A stretch of DNA of 64,000 nucleotides from Halosaccharopolyspora lacisalsi. GTDB taxonomy: Bacteria; Actinomycetota; Actinomycetes; Mycobacteriales; Pseudonocardiaceae. Below, piece after piece: positions 1 through 9,636 of this stretch. The translations under genes and the position numbers were made by a program. The notes beneath the pieces are model-generated. The model had not been told where the DNA came from and did not search any database. It worked only from the letters and a program-made list of their open reading frames with translations. Every line of letters begins with the position of its first letter. Within the stretch, counting starts at the first letter, position 1. The stretch spans positions 337,501-401,500 of the forward strand of contig NZ_JACGWZ010000003.1 of assembly GCF_014137975.1 (NCBI RefSeq), in the 5' to 3' direction.

Positions 1-318
1 GGCGTCCAGCTGCGCGCGCATGAGGGTGGTCAGCACGCCCCGCCTGCGGTGCCCCGGCCGGACACCGACCGCCGTGACAGCGGCCAGCGGGCAACTCACG
101 GCTCCGGGAAGCGTGATTTCCGGAGCCATCAGACCACCGACACCGACGAGCTCGGTGCCGTCGAAAACACCGTGCGAGCGCTCCGGCCGGAACACCGGGC
201 GGAACCGCTCCCGCAACTGCTCGCGACGGTCCGCCATGAGGGCGTCGCTGAACACGTCGAAGTAGCGGTCGTAGTCGTCGTGGGCGAGGGTGTGGGCGGT
301 CAGAGTCGGATCGGCCAT
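1..318 (-). CDS. Eis-like GNAT N-acetyltransferase, N-terminal part
   Basis: The first 106 codons of a gene that runs off the left edge of the window. The ATG at 318-316 opens a protein whose visible end has an acetyl-CoA pyrophosphate-binding loop, VRPGHRRRGVLTTLM, at about residues 87-101. The loop follows a beta strand (AAVTAVG), the usual order in GNAT folds. The preceding acidic/aromatic start and the TLPGAV..CPLAAVTAVGV stretch resemble the Eis (enhanced intracellular survival) branch, whose members acetylate aminoglycosides or lysines. The C-terminal GNAT repeat and SCP-like domain typical of Eis would lie outside the window. It is the last visible gene of a leftward run with the 2H phosphoesterase (47-nt gap). 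The family call is fairly sure; the substrate is unknown. Confidence 0.72.
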   Translation of the reverse strand, partial: MADPTLTAHTLAHDDYDRYFDVFSDALMADRREQLRERFRPVFRPERSHGVFDGTELVGVGGLMAPEITLPGAVSCPLAAVTAVGVRPGHRRRGVLTTLMRAQLDA

Positions 319-364
319 GCTCACGTTCCTACCGCCGACGCACCACCGACGCGACCGGCTCTCC

Positions 365-991
365 TCAGGCGGCGAAGGGCACGGTGTCGACGGTCTCCCA
401 CTCGTTGGAGGAGTGATCGCGGCTGAGTTTGACCAGGGACACGGCGGGCACCCGCACCGTGGCGGGAGAGCTCTCCGTGGCCTCCAGCACGGCCTTGGCG
501 AACACGGCCGGGCCCTCGGCCGTGGAGTAGGCGAGGCTGACGTGCTGATCCGTCTGCTCGGGCTCCTCCGGCAGGAGCGACTCGCCGATCACCTCGGCGG
601 TCGCCTCGCGCAGCGTCGAGCGCAGGTCGGACAGGTCCGAGCGCGGTTCGGCGGGCAGCGCCAGCGACTCCGGCAGCACGACGCCCTCCTGGAAGGTCAG
701 CCGCGGCGACGCGGTCGAGGACAGCCGTGTGCGCACGGTGTCGAGCAGCGTGTTGACGCGGCCCTGCGGTACCTCGTCGGTGAACCCGACCTCCTGCAGG
801 AGGATGTGCATCCACTCCAGCGGGACGGGATCGAATCCGGGCAGGTCACGCAGCGCGTACTGGTACTGGTTGGCCAGCTCTCGCAGGGCGGGCTGGTCGC
901 CGAGGGGAAGCAGCCAGGCGTAGCTGGTGCGTCCGGGGCTCCAGCCCGGGCGCCAGCGGGCGTGATTGCGGACCTGGTCGGCGTGGGGCAT
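365..991 (-). CDS. LigT-like 2H phosphoesterase (2'-5' RNA ligase family)
   Basis: A 208-residue soluble protein. The ATG at 991 was chosen because AAGGTG lies about 7 nt upstream; an in-frame ATG at 1015 lacks such a site. Two histidine motifs about 88 residues apart match the 2H superfamily, whose members hydrolyse or ligate cyclic phosphate and 2'-5' RNA ends. The second is canonical (H150-V-S152, within HVSLAY). The first reads H62-I-L64, with leucine where Thr/Ser is expected, so activity may be altered. It sits 101 nt downstream of the drug exporter on the same strand. The family call comes from motif spacing and length (about 180-210 aa is usual). The substrate cannot be inferred. Confidence 0.6.
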   Translation of the reverse strand: MPHADQVRNHARWRPGWSPGRTSYAWLLPLGDQPALRELANQYQYALRDLPGFDPVPLEWMHILLQEVGFTDEVPQGRVNTLLDTVRTRLSSTASPRLTFQEGVVLPESLALPAEPRSDLSDLRSTLREATAEVIGESLLPEEPEQTDQHVSLAYSTAEGPAVFAKAVLEATESSPATVRVPAVSLVKLSRDHSSNEWETVDTVPFAA

Positions 992-1092
992 CTCGGTCAC
1001 CTTTGAATCATGCATTGCCACGACGTCGTGTGGGACGGTGCGTGGCGCCGGCTTGAGGTATCTCACGCACGAGGCGTGGCACCCACGTTGCC

Positions 1093-2586
1093 TTACTCGC
1101 TCACGGTCGTCTCGGCCGCCTCCGCGCGGCGCGACTGATCGAGCGTGGCCGCCGCGTCGGAGTCGCGCACCCGCAGGGTCAACACCAGGCCGAGCAGGCC
1201 GAAGACGACCGCGACCAGGAACGCGCCCCGGTACCCCTGCAGCTGGGCCTGTGCCACCCGGGCGGGCACGTTCGGATCCACTCCGGCCATCGCGGCACTG
1301 GTCAGGATCCCCAGCGCGCTGGCCACGACCGCCGTTCCCAGCGCCGTGGCGACCTGCCTGCTGACGTTGAACATCGACGTCGCCTGCCCCATCTCCGCGG
1401 AGGTGGTCTGGGCGAACGTGGCGGTCTGCAGCGGTGTCATCAGCAGTCCCATGGCCACCCCCTGCAAGGCCAGCACGCCCACGACGAACCACAGCGAGGT
1501 GTGCAGACCGAGCAGCTGCATGGTGGCGCCGACGGCGCTGAGCAGCGCGAATCCCACCGCGATCAGCCGCTTCGGGCCGACGCGCCCGTACGCGCGGCTG
1601 ACGAACTGGGTCACCACCAGCATGACCAGCGCCTGCGGCATCAGCACCAGCCCGGCCATGACGGGGGAGATTCCGCGCAGGTTCTGCAGGTACAGCGGCA
1701 GCAGGAACAACACGCCGAACATGGCCCCCGTCTGGCACAGCAACAGGACGTTGCCGGTGCCGAACAGCCGATGACCGAGCAGCCGCAGGTTCAGCATCGG
1801 TTCGGCGACGCTGAGCTCGCGCCACACCAGCGCGCCGAGGAGCAGCACCGCGCTGATCAGTTCCATCCACACGGACGTGCTCGCCCAGCCCCGTTTGGCG
1901 GCCTGCTCCAGCCCGACCAGCAGGGTGGCCAGCCCCGATCCGGCGAGCAGGAAACCGGGCAGGTCGAACCGGCCCGGGCGTTGCCGGTGCTCCTCCCGGA
2001 GGAACAGCACGGTGAACAGCAGGGCCACCGCCCCGACGGGCAGATTGATGAAGAAGATCCAGCGCCAGCTCGCGTACTGCACCAGCACACCGCCCAGCAG
2101 CGGGCCGAGGGCGGGCGCGATGGTGATCGGAATGGCCAGGATCGCTCCGGCCTTCGCGCGTTCGTGGGCGGGGAAGGCCCGGAAGAGCATGGCCTGTCCG
2201 ACCGGGACGAGCATCCCGCCACCGACGCCCTGCAACACCCTGGCCGCGATGAGCGTGGTGATGTCGGGAGCCAGCCCGCACAGCGCCGAGGCCAGGGTGA
2301 ATATCATCACGGCCAGCTGGAAGGTGCGCTTGCTGCCGAACCGGTCCGCCAGCCAGCCGGAGGCGGGGATGAACACCGCCAGGCTGATCATGTATCCGGT
2401 CAGGACCCACTGCAGCGTGCTCGGCTCGACCCCGAAGCGTCGCCCCAGCGTCGCCAGCGCGACGTTGAGGATGGTGATGTCCAGGATCTGCATGACCAGG
2501 GCGAGTACGAAGGTGATCCCGACCAGCCACTTGTACTCCGGCAGTCCCGCGCGCAGTCGTAACAAGCGTGTTCCTCTTTTCCGCAT
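1093..2586 (-). CDS. DHA2 (EmrB/QacA-type) MFS drug exporter
   Basis: A 497-residue polytopic protein of the 14-TM drug:H+ antiporter-2 family. Visible hallmarks are the D-I/T-I-L-NVAL start of helix 1 (ILDITILNVALATLG), the loop 2-3 motif GWLADRFGSKRTF, the motif C-like GPLLGGVLVQYASWRWIFFIN, and the length. It should export hydrophobic or cationic compounds across the plasma membrane in exchange for protons. ATG 2586 is used; a GTG one codon upstream (2589) is equally possible, with GGGAG about 10 nt away. No TetR or MarR gene is adjacent, so its regulation is not visible. It precedes the 2H phosphoesterase and the Eis-like gene on the same strand. Confidence 0.85.
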   Translation of the reverse strand: MRKRGTRLLRLRAGLPEYKWLVGITFVLALVMQILDITILNVALATLGRRFGVEPSTLQWVLTGYMISLAVFIPASGWLADRFGSKRTFQLAVMIFTLASALCGLAPDITTLIAARVLQGVGGGMLVPVGQAMLFRAFPAHERAKAGAILAIPITIAPALGPLLGGVLVQYASWRWIFFINLPVGAVALLFTVLFLREEHRQRPGRFDLPGFLLAGSGLATLLVGLEQAAKRGWASTSVWMELISAVLLLGALVWRELSVAEPMLNLRLLGHRLFGTGNVLLLCQTGAMFGVLFLLPLYLQNLRGISPVMAGLVLMPQALVMLVVTQFVSRAYGRVGPKRLIAVGFALLSAVGATMQLLGLHTSLWFVVGVLALQGVAMGLLMTPLQTATFAQTTSAEMGQATSMFNVSRQVATALGTAVVASALGILTSAAMAGVDPNVPARVAQAQLQGYRGAFLVAVVFGLLGLVLTLRVRDSDAAATLDQSRRAEAAETTVSE

Positions 2587-2721
2587 CACGGCACGGGACT
2601 CCCGCGTCGGCGGCGGATCCGCTCTCCGGTGCTCCCCAGTAGAAGGCCGTGGAAGTCCAGCATGCGTGCCGCGACGGGGTCGGGCAAGCGAATTGGCCCG
2701 GGAGGCCGCCCGAGACGAGAA

Positions 2722-2753
2722 GGCTCCCCGGTCACCGTGGTGACCGGGGAGCC
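2722..2753 (-). terminator. Hairpin downstream of tRNA-Gly
   Basis: A near-perfect inverted repeat: 2722-2735 (GGCTCCCCGGTCAC) pairs with 2740-2753. It lies immediately 3' of the leftward tRNA-Gly and upstream of the exporter. There is no T-tract, as is common for actinobacterial terminators. Confidence 0.6.
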
Positions 2754-2760
2754 CGGTGAG

Positions 2761-2831
2761 AGCGGGTGACGGGAATCGAACCCGCGTGACCAGCTTGGAA
2801 GGCTGGGGCTCTACCATTGAGCTACACCCGC
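2761..2831 (-). tRNA. tRNA-Gly (TCC)
   Basis: A 71-nt cloverleaf on the minus strand. The acceptor arm GCGGGTG (2831-2825) pairs with CACCCGC (2768-2762), with T as discriminator. The anticodon loop is CTTCCAA, giving anticodon TCC, and the T-arm carries GGGTTCGATTCCC. CCA is not encoded. Confidence 0.95.
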
Positions 2832-2890
2832 GAGGGGGATCGAACATCGGCTGATGTCGACCGCGTGCATCCCACTGTAACGGGTCGCGA

Positions 2891-2908
2891 TAGAGTGCTT
2901 GCAAGCAC
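2891..2908 (+). promoter_or_regulatory. Candidate tRNA-Pro promoter and 14-bp palindrome
   Basis: TAGAGT (2891-2896) fits a sigma-70-type -10 box 33 nt before the tRNA. It overlaps the perfect palindrome GTGCTTGCAAGCAC (2895-2908), which lies in the short leader, followed by a small CACCCG/CGGGTG hairpin. This could be a leader processing site or an operator; the assignment is inferred from sequence only. Confidence 0.35.
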
Positions 2909-2928
2909 CCGGGTTTTCGGGTGTGTTC

Positions 2929-3002
2929 CGGGGTGTGGCGCAGCTTGGTAGCGCACTCGCTTTGGGTGCGAGGGGCCGTGGGTTCAAATCCCGCCACCCC
3001 GA
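2929..3002 (+). tRNA. tRNA-Pro (TGG)
   Basis: A 74-nt cloverleaf. The acceptor arm CGGGGTG (2929-2935) pairs with CACCCCG (2995-3001), with A as discriminator. The anticodon loop is TTTGGGT between CTCGC and GCGAG, giving anticodon TGG. The T-loop is GGGTTCAAATCCC. CCA is not encoded. Confidence 0.95.
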
Positions 3003-3007
3003 CTCCG

Positions 3008-3036
3008 GGCCGGTCACCTGCGGGTGGCCGGCCTTT
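3008..3036 (+). terminator. Terminator of tRNA-Pro
   Basis: GGCCGGTCACC (3008-3018) pairs with GGTGGCCGGCC (3023-3033), including one G-T wobble, around a 4-nt loop and followed by TTT. It lies 6 nt after the tRNA. Confidence 0.75.
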
Positions 3037-3114
3037 CGCGCGGTAACGGCGGGCGGGGTGCTCCACGATGAGGCAGATGTGCCTACCCACGTCGAGTCAT
3101 CCTTCGCCCGCTCG

Positions 3115-3273
3115 ATGCGTCCACGCCTGCCCGCCGTGGTCGTGGCGGCCCTGCTGGGAGCCGTTTCGGCCTTTCTGGTGGGGGTTTCGGTGTTCGTGGA
3201 CACCCCGGCACCGTCGACCGCGCCCGGGAGCGGTATCGCCACGGCGGTCACGCCGACGCGGGCCACCCGGTGA
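3115..3273 (+). CDS. Small single-TM hypothetical protein
   Basis: A possible 52-residue protein with a basic start (MRPR), one hydrophobic segment at about residues 5-28 (LPAVVVAALLGAVSAFLVGVSV) and a Thr/Pro/Ala-rich tail. This is the layout of a small membrane-anchored exported peptide. The same frame is open back to a GTG at 3058 that has a G-rich sequence in front, which would add 19 residues. It lies alone between the tRNA-Pro terminator and the convergent sucrase/ferredoxin-like gene, with a 12-nt gap. Its hydrophobicity and GC-rich third positions support coding, but no family is recognised, so it could be spurious. Confidence 0.4.
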   Translation: MRPRLPAVVVAALLGAVSAFLVGVSVFVDTPAPSTAPGSGIATAVTPTRATR

Positions 3274-3285
3274 CGCGCCGCGTTC

Positions 3286-4212
3286 TCAGTCCAGCGGGGA
3301 CACCTGCTCGACGGTCCGGCAAGTCGGTCGTGCGGATGACTTGCCGCAGCTGCTTGGCCGCGGTGGTTCGAGCTCGTGGCTGCGAACGGTCACGGTCCAG
3401 CGCCGGCCGTCGCGATGCGTCACGCGGACCTGTCCGTTCTCCGCCGGGGGCTCCTCCACCGACAGGACGTCGGCGAGGTACTCCCCGGTGAATTCGCGAA
3501 CGGCCAGTTCGGCGGCCTGACCCGCACCGGGCCAGCAGGCTCGACCCCGGCACCCCTCGGTGACGACCTTGCCCGCGAAGGCCGCCGACAGCACGGATTC
3601 GGCCTGGTGCGTGGTGATCCTCCCGTAGGTGTAGCCGGAGGGCAGCAGCACGCAGGCGGGAGCGAACCGGTGCCCGCCGGTGTGCGTGGTCTCCCACAGT
3701 CCGTCGTGCCGCCCGGCCAGTTCCGAGACCAGCGCCCGGCCCCACACCGCGCAGCACCGGTCACGTCGGCCGTTGGTGCACACGAGCAGCACGGGATCGG
3801 ACACCGCTTCGCCCCAGGAGTCGTGGTGCCCGCGGGCGATCCGCTCGAAGTCCAGTTCCAGCAGTTCGGCCGGGTCGTTCACCGTGCGCGTGCGCAGCCA
3901 GCTCCGCTCGGGACGGGTGTGCGCCAGGTAGACCCGACGGGGTCGATCGGTGTCCGGATGCCGCCCGGGACCGCGAATCAGCTGAACGCGAACACCGGCG
4001 GCCTCCGCTCGGGCCGACAGGGCCGCTCCCACCTCGGAGTCGAGATGACTTTGCAGGAGGGCGTCGCGTCCCCAGGGGCCGGGCTGCTCCAGGCACAGCC
4101 AACCACCCGCCACCGCGGCCGTGCCCGCGAGGGGTTCGTCGAGTGCCTCGGACAGTGCCGCGCACGTGGTGGCCCCGGTCGTCTCGTGCTCTGCCTCGCC
4201 GAGCTGTCGCAC
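3286..4212 (-). CDS. Sucrase/ferredoxin-like protein (Suc_Fer-like)
   Basis: A protein of 308 residues from GTG 4212, which has GGGG 5 nt upstream. A longer ATG start at 4293 would add 27 residues. The cysteine pattern matches the actinobacterial Suc_Fer-like group of thioredoxin-fold [2Fe-2S] ferredoxins. It comprises TTCAALSE near residue 17, VCTNGRRDRCCAVWG in the middle (the G-R-D-x-C-C core), GHRFAPAC and GCRGRACWPG. Despite the historical name, these proteins are probably electron carriers, not sucrases. It is convergent with the small protein at 3115 and divergent from tig, with a shared upstream region of about 210 nt. Its redox partner is unknown. Confidence 0.75.
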   Translation of the reverse strand: MRQLGEAEHETTGATTCAALSEALDEPLAGTAAVAGGWLCLEQPGPWGRDALLQSHLDSEVGAALSARAEAAGVRVQLIRGPGRHPDTDRPRRVYLAHTRPERSWLRTRTVNDPAELLELDFERIARGHHDSWGEAVSDPVLLVCTNGRRDRCCAVWGRALVSELAGRHDGLWETTHTGGHRFAPACVLLPSGYTYGRITTHQAESVLSAAFAGKVVTEGCRGRACWPGAGQAAELAVREFTGEYLADVLSVEEPPAENGQVRVTHRDGRRWTVTVRSHELEPPRPSSCGKSSARPTCRTVEQVSPLD

Positions 4213-4315
4213 TTTTCCCCAAGCATGTCGGTCGGTACGGGCGCGAATACCCGGTACTGTTCCGGCCACGGCAAGTGCAGCGGAACCCAACACCGGGTAC
4301 TGCGAGAGTACGCAA

Positions 4316-4321
4316 TAGACT
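4316..4321 (+). promoter_or_regulatory. Candidate tig -10 box (TAGACT)
   Basis: TAGACT at 4316-4321 is the best -10 match upstream of tig. It would give a leader of about 95 nt. A clear -35 was not seen. Confidence 0.3.
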
Positions 4322-4423
4322 CAGAGGTCAGCCCGGCGTCGACGGAGCGATCGGAGATCACGCGCCTTTCGGCTTCCACAGGCACCGCCGGGAGTTTCAA
4401 GCACGTTCGCACTAGGAGACCAC

Positions 4424-5827
4424 GTGAAGAGCACCGTCGAGCACCTGAGCCCGACGCGCGTACGGTTCAACGTCGAGGTGCCGTTCGACGAGCTCAAGCC
4501 GAACTTCGACCGCGCGTACCAGGAACTGGCCAAGCAGGTCCGAATCCCCGGATTCCGCCCCGGCAAGGTCCCGGCGCGGGTACTGGAGAGCCGCATCGGT
4601 CGCGCCCCCGTGCTCGACGAGGTTGTCAACGAGGCGGTTCCGTCCAAGTATCTGGAGGCCGTCAACAGCAGCGAGGTCAGCACTCTCGGCCGCCCGGACA
4701 TCGAGGTCACCAATATCGCCGACGGCGAGAAGGTCGAGTTCAGCGCCGAGGTCGACGTTCGGCCGGAGCTGACTGTGCCGTCCTACGGCGACCTCTCGGC
4801 CACCGTCGAGAACGTCGAGGTCACCGATCAGGAGATCCAGGACCAGCTCGACGAGCTGCGTGCCCGGTTCGGCACGCTGATCAGCGTCGGGCGCCCCGCC
4901 GCCCACGGTGACTTCGTCAGCATCGATCTGGCGGCGGAGGTCGACGGCCAGGCGGTCGAGGAGGCCCAGACCAGCGGCCTGTCCTACGAGATCGGGTCCG
5001 GCCAGCTCATCGAGGGCATCGACGACGCGCTGATCGGCATGAGCGAGGGCGAGACCGGCACCTTCACCACCAGCCTGGTCGCAGGCGAGTACGCCGGTCG
5101 GGATGCCGAGGTCACGGTCACGCTGCACTCCGTCAAGGAGCGTCAGCTGCCGGAGGCCGACGACGAGTTCGCCCAGATGGCCAGCGAGTTCGACACGATC
5201 GACGAGCTGATCGCCGATCTGCGCGAGCGGCTCGGCCGGGTCAAGCGCATGCAGCAGGGAATGCAGGCTCGGGACAAGATCCTGGAGTCGCTGCTGGAGC
5301 GCGTCGAGGTGCCGCTGCCGGAGAGCGTCGTCCAGTCCGAGGTCGAGACACGCGAGCACGACGCCGTGCACCCGTTCGACCACGACGAGGAGCGCTTCGT
5401 CCAGTCGTTGACCGAGCAGGGCTCCAGCCGCGAGGAGTTCAACGCCAAGACGCGGCAGGAAGCCGAGGAGGCGGTCAAGACCCAGCTCGTGCTGGACACG
5501 ATCGCCGACGCCGACGGCATCTCCGTCTCGGACAACGAGCTCACCGAGCGCATCATCTACCAGGCCCAGCAGTCCGGCACGAGCCCGGACCAGTACGTCC
5601 AGCAGATCCAGCAGTCCGGCCAGCTCGGTGCGATCTACGCCGACATCCGGCGCAGCAAGGCGCTGTTCTCCGTGGTGCGTCAGTCCACGGTGACCGACGA
5701 GCAGGGCAACGCCATGGACCTGGACGAGCTGTTCGGCACGCAGGAGGACGAGTCCGAGGAGCAGCCCGAGGTCGTCGAGGGCGCCTCCGAGGATCAGTCC
5801 GAGGAGAAGTCCCGCGACGATCAGTGA
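4424..5827 (+). CDS. tig: Trigger factor, ribosome-bound chaperone and PPIase
   Basis: A 467-residue protein starting at ATG 4424, behind AGGAG. The N-terminal ribosome-binding domain carries the signature around residues 40-50 (RIPGFRPGKVPARVLE, the GFRxGKxP motif that contacts ribosomal protein L23). It is followed by an FKBP-type PPIase segment (about 150-240, with HGDFVSIDLAAEV and YEIGSGQLIEGIDDAL) and a helical C-terminal chaperone domain. The tail from about 430 is very acidic (QEDESEEQPEVVEG and following), as in other actinobacterial trigger factors. It folds nascent chains at the ribosome exit and stands immediately upstream of the ClpP1P2X protease, separated by a terminator-like hairpin. 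Confidence 0.97.
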   Translation: MKSTVEHLSPTRVRFNVEVPFDELKPNFDRAYQELAKQVRIPGFRPGKVPARVLESRIGRAPVLDEVVNEAVPSKYLEAVNSSEVSTLGRPDIEVTNIADGEKVEFSAEVDVRPELTVPSYGDLSATVENVEVTDQEIQDQLDELRARFGTLISVGRPAAHGDFVSIDLAAEVDGQAVEEAQTSGLSYEIGSGQLIEGIDDALIGMSEGETGTFTTSLVAGEYAGRDAEVTVTLHSVKERQLPEADDEFAQMASEFDTIDELIADLRERLGRVKRMQQGMQARDKILESLLERVEVPLPESVVQSEVETREHDAVHPFDHDEERFVQSLTEQGSSREEFNAKTRQEAEEAVKTQLVLDTIADADGISVSDNELTERIIYQAQQSGTSPDQYVQQIQQSGQLGAIYADIRRSKALFSVVRQSTVTDEQGNAMDLDELFGTQEDESEEQPEVVEGASEDQSEEKSRDDQ

Positions 5828-5869
5828 TCCGGGGGCCGTGGGGCACCACATCGAAAAACATGCTCTGAG

Positions 5870-5911
5870 CGAACGTGGGCGGTACTGGGAAGCTGGTGCC
5901 GCCCACGTTCG
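5870..5911 (+). terminator. Terminator after tig
   Basis: A perfect 13-bp inverted repeat: CGAACGTGGGCGG (5870-5882) pairs with CCGCCCACGTTCG (5899-5911) across a 16-nt loop, 42 nt after the tig stop. It is directly followed by TAGGGT (5913-5918), a possible -10 for clpP1. Confidence 0.65.
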
Positions 5912-6000
5912 TTAGGGTCAGTCGTAAGGGATCACGGACAACGATTTCGGCCCGGCCGACGCGAAGCGGACGGGTCCATTCCGGAAGAAGGCAGGGAGAC

Positions 6001-6627
6001 GTGACGCAGCACCAGACTGTTCCGGCGTCCGACGCACAGTCGCCGCAGATGCGATCCACCGGTAGTGGCCTCTCGTTGACCGACTCAGTCTACGAGCGAC
6101 TGCTTCAGGAGCGCATCATCGTCCTCGGCTCCCAGGTCGAGGACTCCATCGCCAACCAGATCTGCTCGCAGCTGATCCTGTTGGCCGCCGAGGACACCGA
6201 ACGCGACATTTCGCTGTACATCAACTCACCCGGTGGCTCAGTTCCCGCGGGTATGGCCATCTACGACACCATGCAGCTGATCAAGCCGGACGTGGTGACC
6301 GTGGCGATGGGTTTCGCGGCCTCGATGGGGCAGTTCCTGCTCTCGGCGGGCGCGCCCGGCAAGCGCTTCGCGCTGCCGCACTCGCGGATCCTGATGCACC
6401 AGCCGTCCGCGGGCATCGGTGGCACGGCCTCGGACATCGCGATTCAGGCCGACGTGTTCTCCAAGAACAAGCGCGAGATGGCCGAGCTGATCGCCGAGCA
6501 GACCGGACAGACCGTCGAGAAGATCACCGTGGACTCCGACCGCGACCGCTGGTTCACCGCTGACGAGGCTCTCGACTACGGCTTCATCGATCACATCGCC
6601 AACCGCGCCAACCTGCCGAGCGCGTGA
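6001..6627 (+). CDS. clpP1: ClpP1, ATP-dependent Clp protease proteolytic subunit
   Basis: A 208-residue serine peptidase of family S14. GTG 6001 was chosen for the AGGGAG 5 nt upstream; earlier in-frame codons lack one. Catalytic Ser108 lies in GFAASMGQF and His133 in ILMHQP, and the Asp motif is the DSDRDRWF stretch. The handle-helix region and the YINSPGGS oxyanion strand are intact. In actinobacteria ClpP1 and ClpP2 form a mixed tetradecamer that degrades substrates fed by ClpX or ClpC. The first 25 residues are a likely propeptide/N-terminal loop. clpP2 follows after 50 nt. Confidence 0.96.
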   Translation: MTQHQTVPASDAQSPQMRSTGSGLSLTDSVYERLLQERIIVLGSQVEDSIANQICSQLILLAAEDTERDISLYINSPGGSVPAGMAIYDTMQLIKPDVVTVAMGFAASMGQFLLSAGAPGKRFALPHSRILMHQPSAGIGGTASDIAIQADVFSKNKREMAELIAEQTGQTVEKITVDSDRDRWFTADEALDYGFIDHIANRANLPSA

Positions 6628-6677
6628 TCGACCGTTCGCGTCCGTCTCGGCAATCACAGTCACGAGGAGTCACCGAC

Positions 6678-7310
6678 GTGAGCTCATTCCAGCTTCCCAA
6701 CGCCCGGTACAACGTGCCGTCGTTCGTCGAGCGCACGGCCTACGGGGTCAAGGAGTCCAACCCGTACAACAAGCTGTTCGAGGAACGCATCGTCTTCCTC
6801 GGCGTGCAGGTCGACGACATCTCGGCCAACGACATCATGGCTCAGCTGTTGTACCTGGAGTCCGACGACCCGGACCGCGAGATCCAGATCTACATCAACT
6901 CGCCGGGCGGCTCGTTCACCGCGCTGATGGCGATCTACGACACCATGCAGTACGTGCGTCCGGACGTGCGCACCGTCTGCCTCGGCCAGGCGGCCTCCGC
7001 GGCGGCCGTGCTGCTGGCGGCGGGGACGCCGGGCAAGCGCATGGCGCTACCGAACGCGCGTGCGCTGATCCACCAGCCCGCCACCGAGGGTGTCTACGGT
7101 CAGGTCTCGGACCTGGAGATCCAGGCCAACGAGATCCAGCGGATGCGCGATCTGATGGAGCAGACGCTGGCCAACCACACCGGCCGGAGCAAGGAACAGA
7201 TCCGCGAGGACATCGAGCGGGACAAGATCCTGACCGCCGAGCAGGCCAGGGACTACGGGATCGTCGACGAGGTCATGCCCTACCGCAAGCTCTCGCAGCA
7301 GCGCTCCTGA
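6678..7310 (+). CDS. clpP2: ClpP2, ATP-dependent Clp protease proteolytic subunit
   Basis: A 210-residue S14 peptidase. GTG 6678 has GGAG 9 nt upstream and is preferred over a GTG at 6624 that overlaps the clpP1 stop without a good ribosome site. Ser107 is in GQAASAAAV, His132 in ALIHQP, and YINSPGGS is conserved. It begins [11 protein letters not shown], close to mycobacterial ClpP2 starts. It pairs with ClpP1 as the second ring of the mixed protease and, by family knowledge, is the ring that docks the ATPase. It is followed by a hairpin and then clpX, so clpX probably has its own promoter. Confidence 0.96.
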   Translation: MSSFQLPNARYNVPSFVERTAYGVKESNPYNKLFEERIVFLGVQVDDISANDIMAQLLYLESDDPDREIQIYINSPGGSFTALMAIYDTMQYVRPDVRTVCLGQAASAAAVLLAAGTPGKRMALPNARALIHQPATEGVYGQVSDLEIQANEIQRMRDLMEQTLANHTGRSKEQIREDIERDKILTAEQARDYGIVDEVMPYRKLSQQRS

Positions 7311-7319
7311 TCCACGACG

Positions 7320-7352
7320 CGCCGGGCACGGCGGACCTCGTCGTGCCCGGCG
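7320..7352 (+). terminator. Hairpin after clpP2
   Basis: CGCCGGGCACG (7320-7330) pairs with CGTGCCCGGCG (7342-7352) around an 11-nt loop, 10 nt after the clpP2 stop. No T-tract. It separates clpP1P2 from clpX. Confidence 0.6.
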
Positions 7353-7514
7353 TGGCGGGGAGCGGTGAAGTCGCTCGCCGCGGAGTGCGGGTTCGTGGCG
7401 GCAAGTTCGTGGTAGCGAGCCTCCCCGAACTCGGGAAACGACAGGTACCGTCGAGGGTATACACGTATCAGGGGCGCCACAGGACGGCGCACCGGAGGGG
7501 ACGAGGTCAGCGGC

Positions 7515-8804
<1,290 letters not shown>

Positions 8805-8926
8805 CCCGCCCGTTCGTCGAGTCGACGGTACGTGCCGGTGACTCGTGGCATCTCTCACGCTGCGTGTCGGCCGCTCATGAATGATCATTGGTCCTCATCC
8901 GCGAGCCGACTTTCGGGAGCACCGCC

Positions 8927-9565
8927 ATGAGTAAGATGCACGTCCTGCTGATACACGGGTTCACCGGTTCGGGCCCGTGGCACTGGCAGCGGTGGTTGGC
9001 CGCTCAGCTGACCGACGAGGGGGTCACGGTCGAGCTGCCCACCCTGCCCGATCCGGACCATCCGAGGTTCGACGCCTGGTTGCCCGCGCTGCGGCGGCAC
9101 CTGGAGGCCGTCCCCGACGAGGCGGAACTCGTGGTGGCGGCGCACTCCTGCGGAGTGCCGTTGTGGCTGCACCACGCCGCGACGATGGACTTCTCGGTCC
9201 GGCGAGCCGACCGGGTGCTGCTGGTGTCGCCTCCGGAGCCGGAGTGGCGTCATCCCGACGTGCGAGGTCTGGCGCCGTATCCGCTCGACGCCGGAGCGCT
9301 GCGCCGCGCGGCGGGGCTGACCAGGTTGGTCGCCGGGACCGGTGACGAGTACCTGCCCATGCACAGCGCGCACGAGATCGCCGACGCCCTGCGCGTGGAC
9401 CTCGACGTCATCCCGGACGGGGGGCACCTCAACACCGAGGCCGGATACGGGCCGTGGGACTCGGTGCTGCGCTGGACCCTCTACGGCACGGTGCCGCTGG
9501 TGGATCGCTTCGGGGCCGAGCCCCACACCGCGGATCGTTCCCCGGCCAAGCTGCGGCTCGTCTGA
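8927..9565 (+). CDS. RBBP9/YdeN-like alpha/beta hydrolase
   Basis: A 212-residue serine hydrolase, starting at ATG 8927 with GGGAG 8 nt upstream. A nucleophile elbow with Ser74 (AAHSCGVPLW), Asp140 (AGTGDEYLP) and His167 (PDGGHLNTE) forms a plausible catalytic triad. The start HVLLIHGFTGSGPWHWQRWL matches the RBBP9/YdeN family, cytosolic hydrolases of unknown natural substrate. The last 30 residues extend beyond the usual fold. It stands alone after clpX and faces the membrane-ACT-GNAT gene. No operon partner indicates a pathway. Confidence 0.8.
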   Translation: MSKMHVLLIHGFTGSGPWHWQRWLAAQLTDEGVTVELPTLPDPDHPRFDAWLPALRRHLEAVPDEAELVVAAHSCGVPLWLHHAATMDFSVRRADRVLLVSPPEPEWRHPDVRGLAPYPLDAGALRRAAGLTRLVAGTGDEYLPMHSAHEIADALRVDLDVIPDGGHLNTEAGYGPWDSVLRWTLYGTVPLVDRFGAEPHTADRSPAKLRLV

Positions 9566-9636
9566 CCGAGGTTTCCCGAGGGGGCGGACGGAGAAGGTCT
9601 GGCGTTCTCATCGCCGAAACTCCTCCGTTCACCCGG

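Noticed and set aside
5883-6000. A ClgR-type operator before clpP1
   Set aside because: The GTTCG words found are arms of the tig terminator hairpin, and no full ClgR site could be written.
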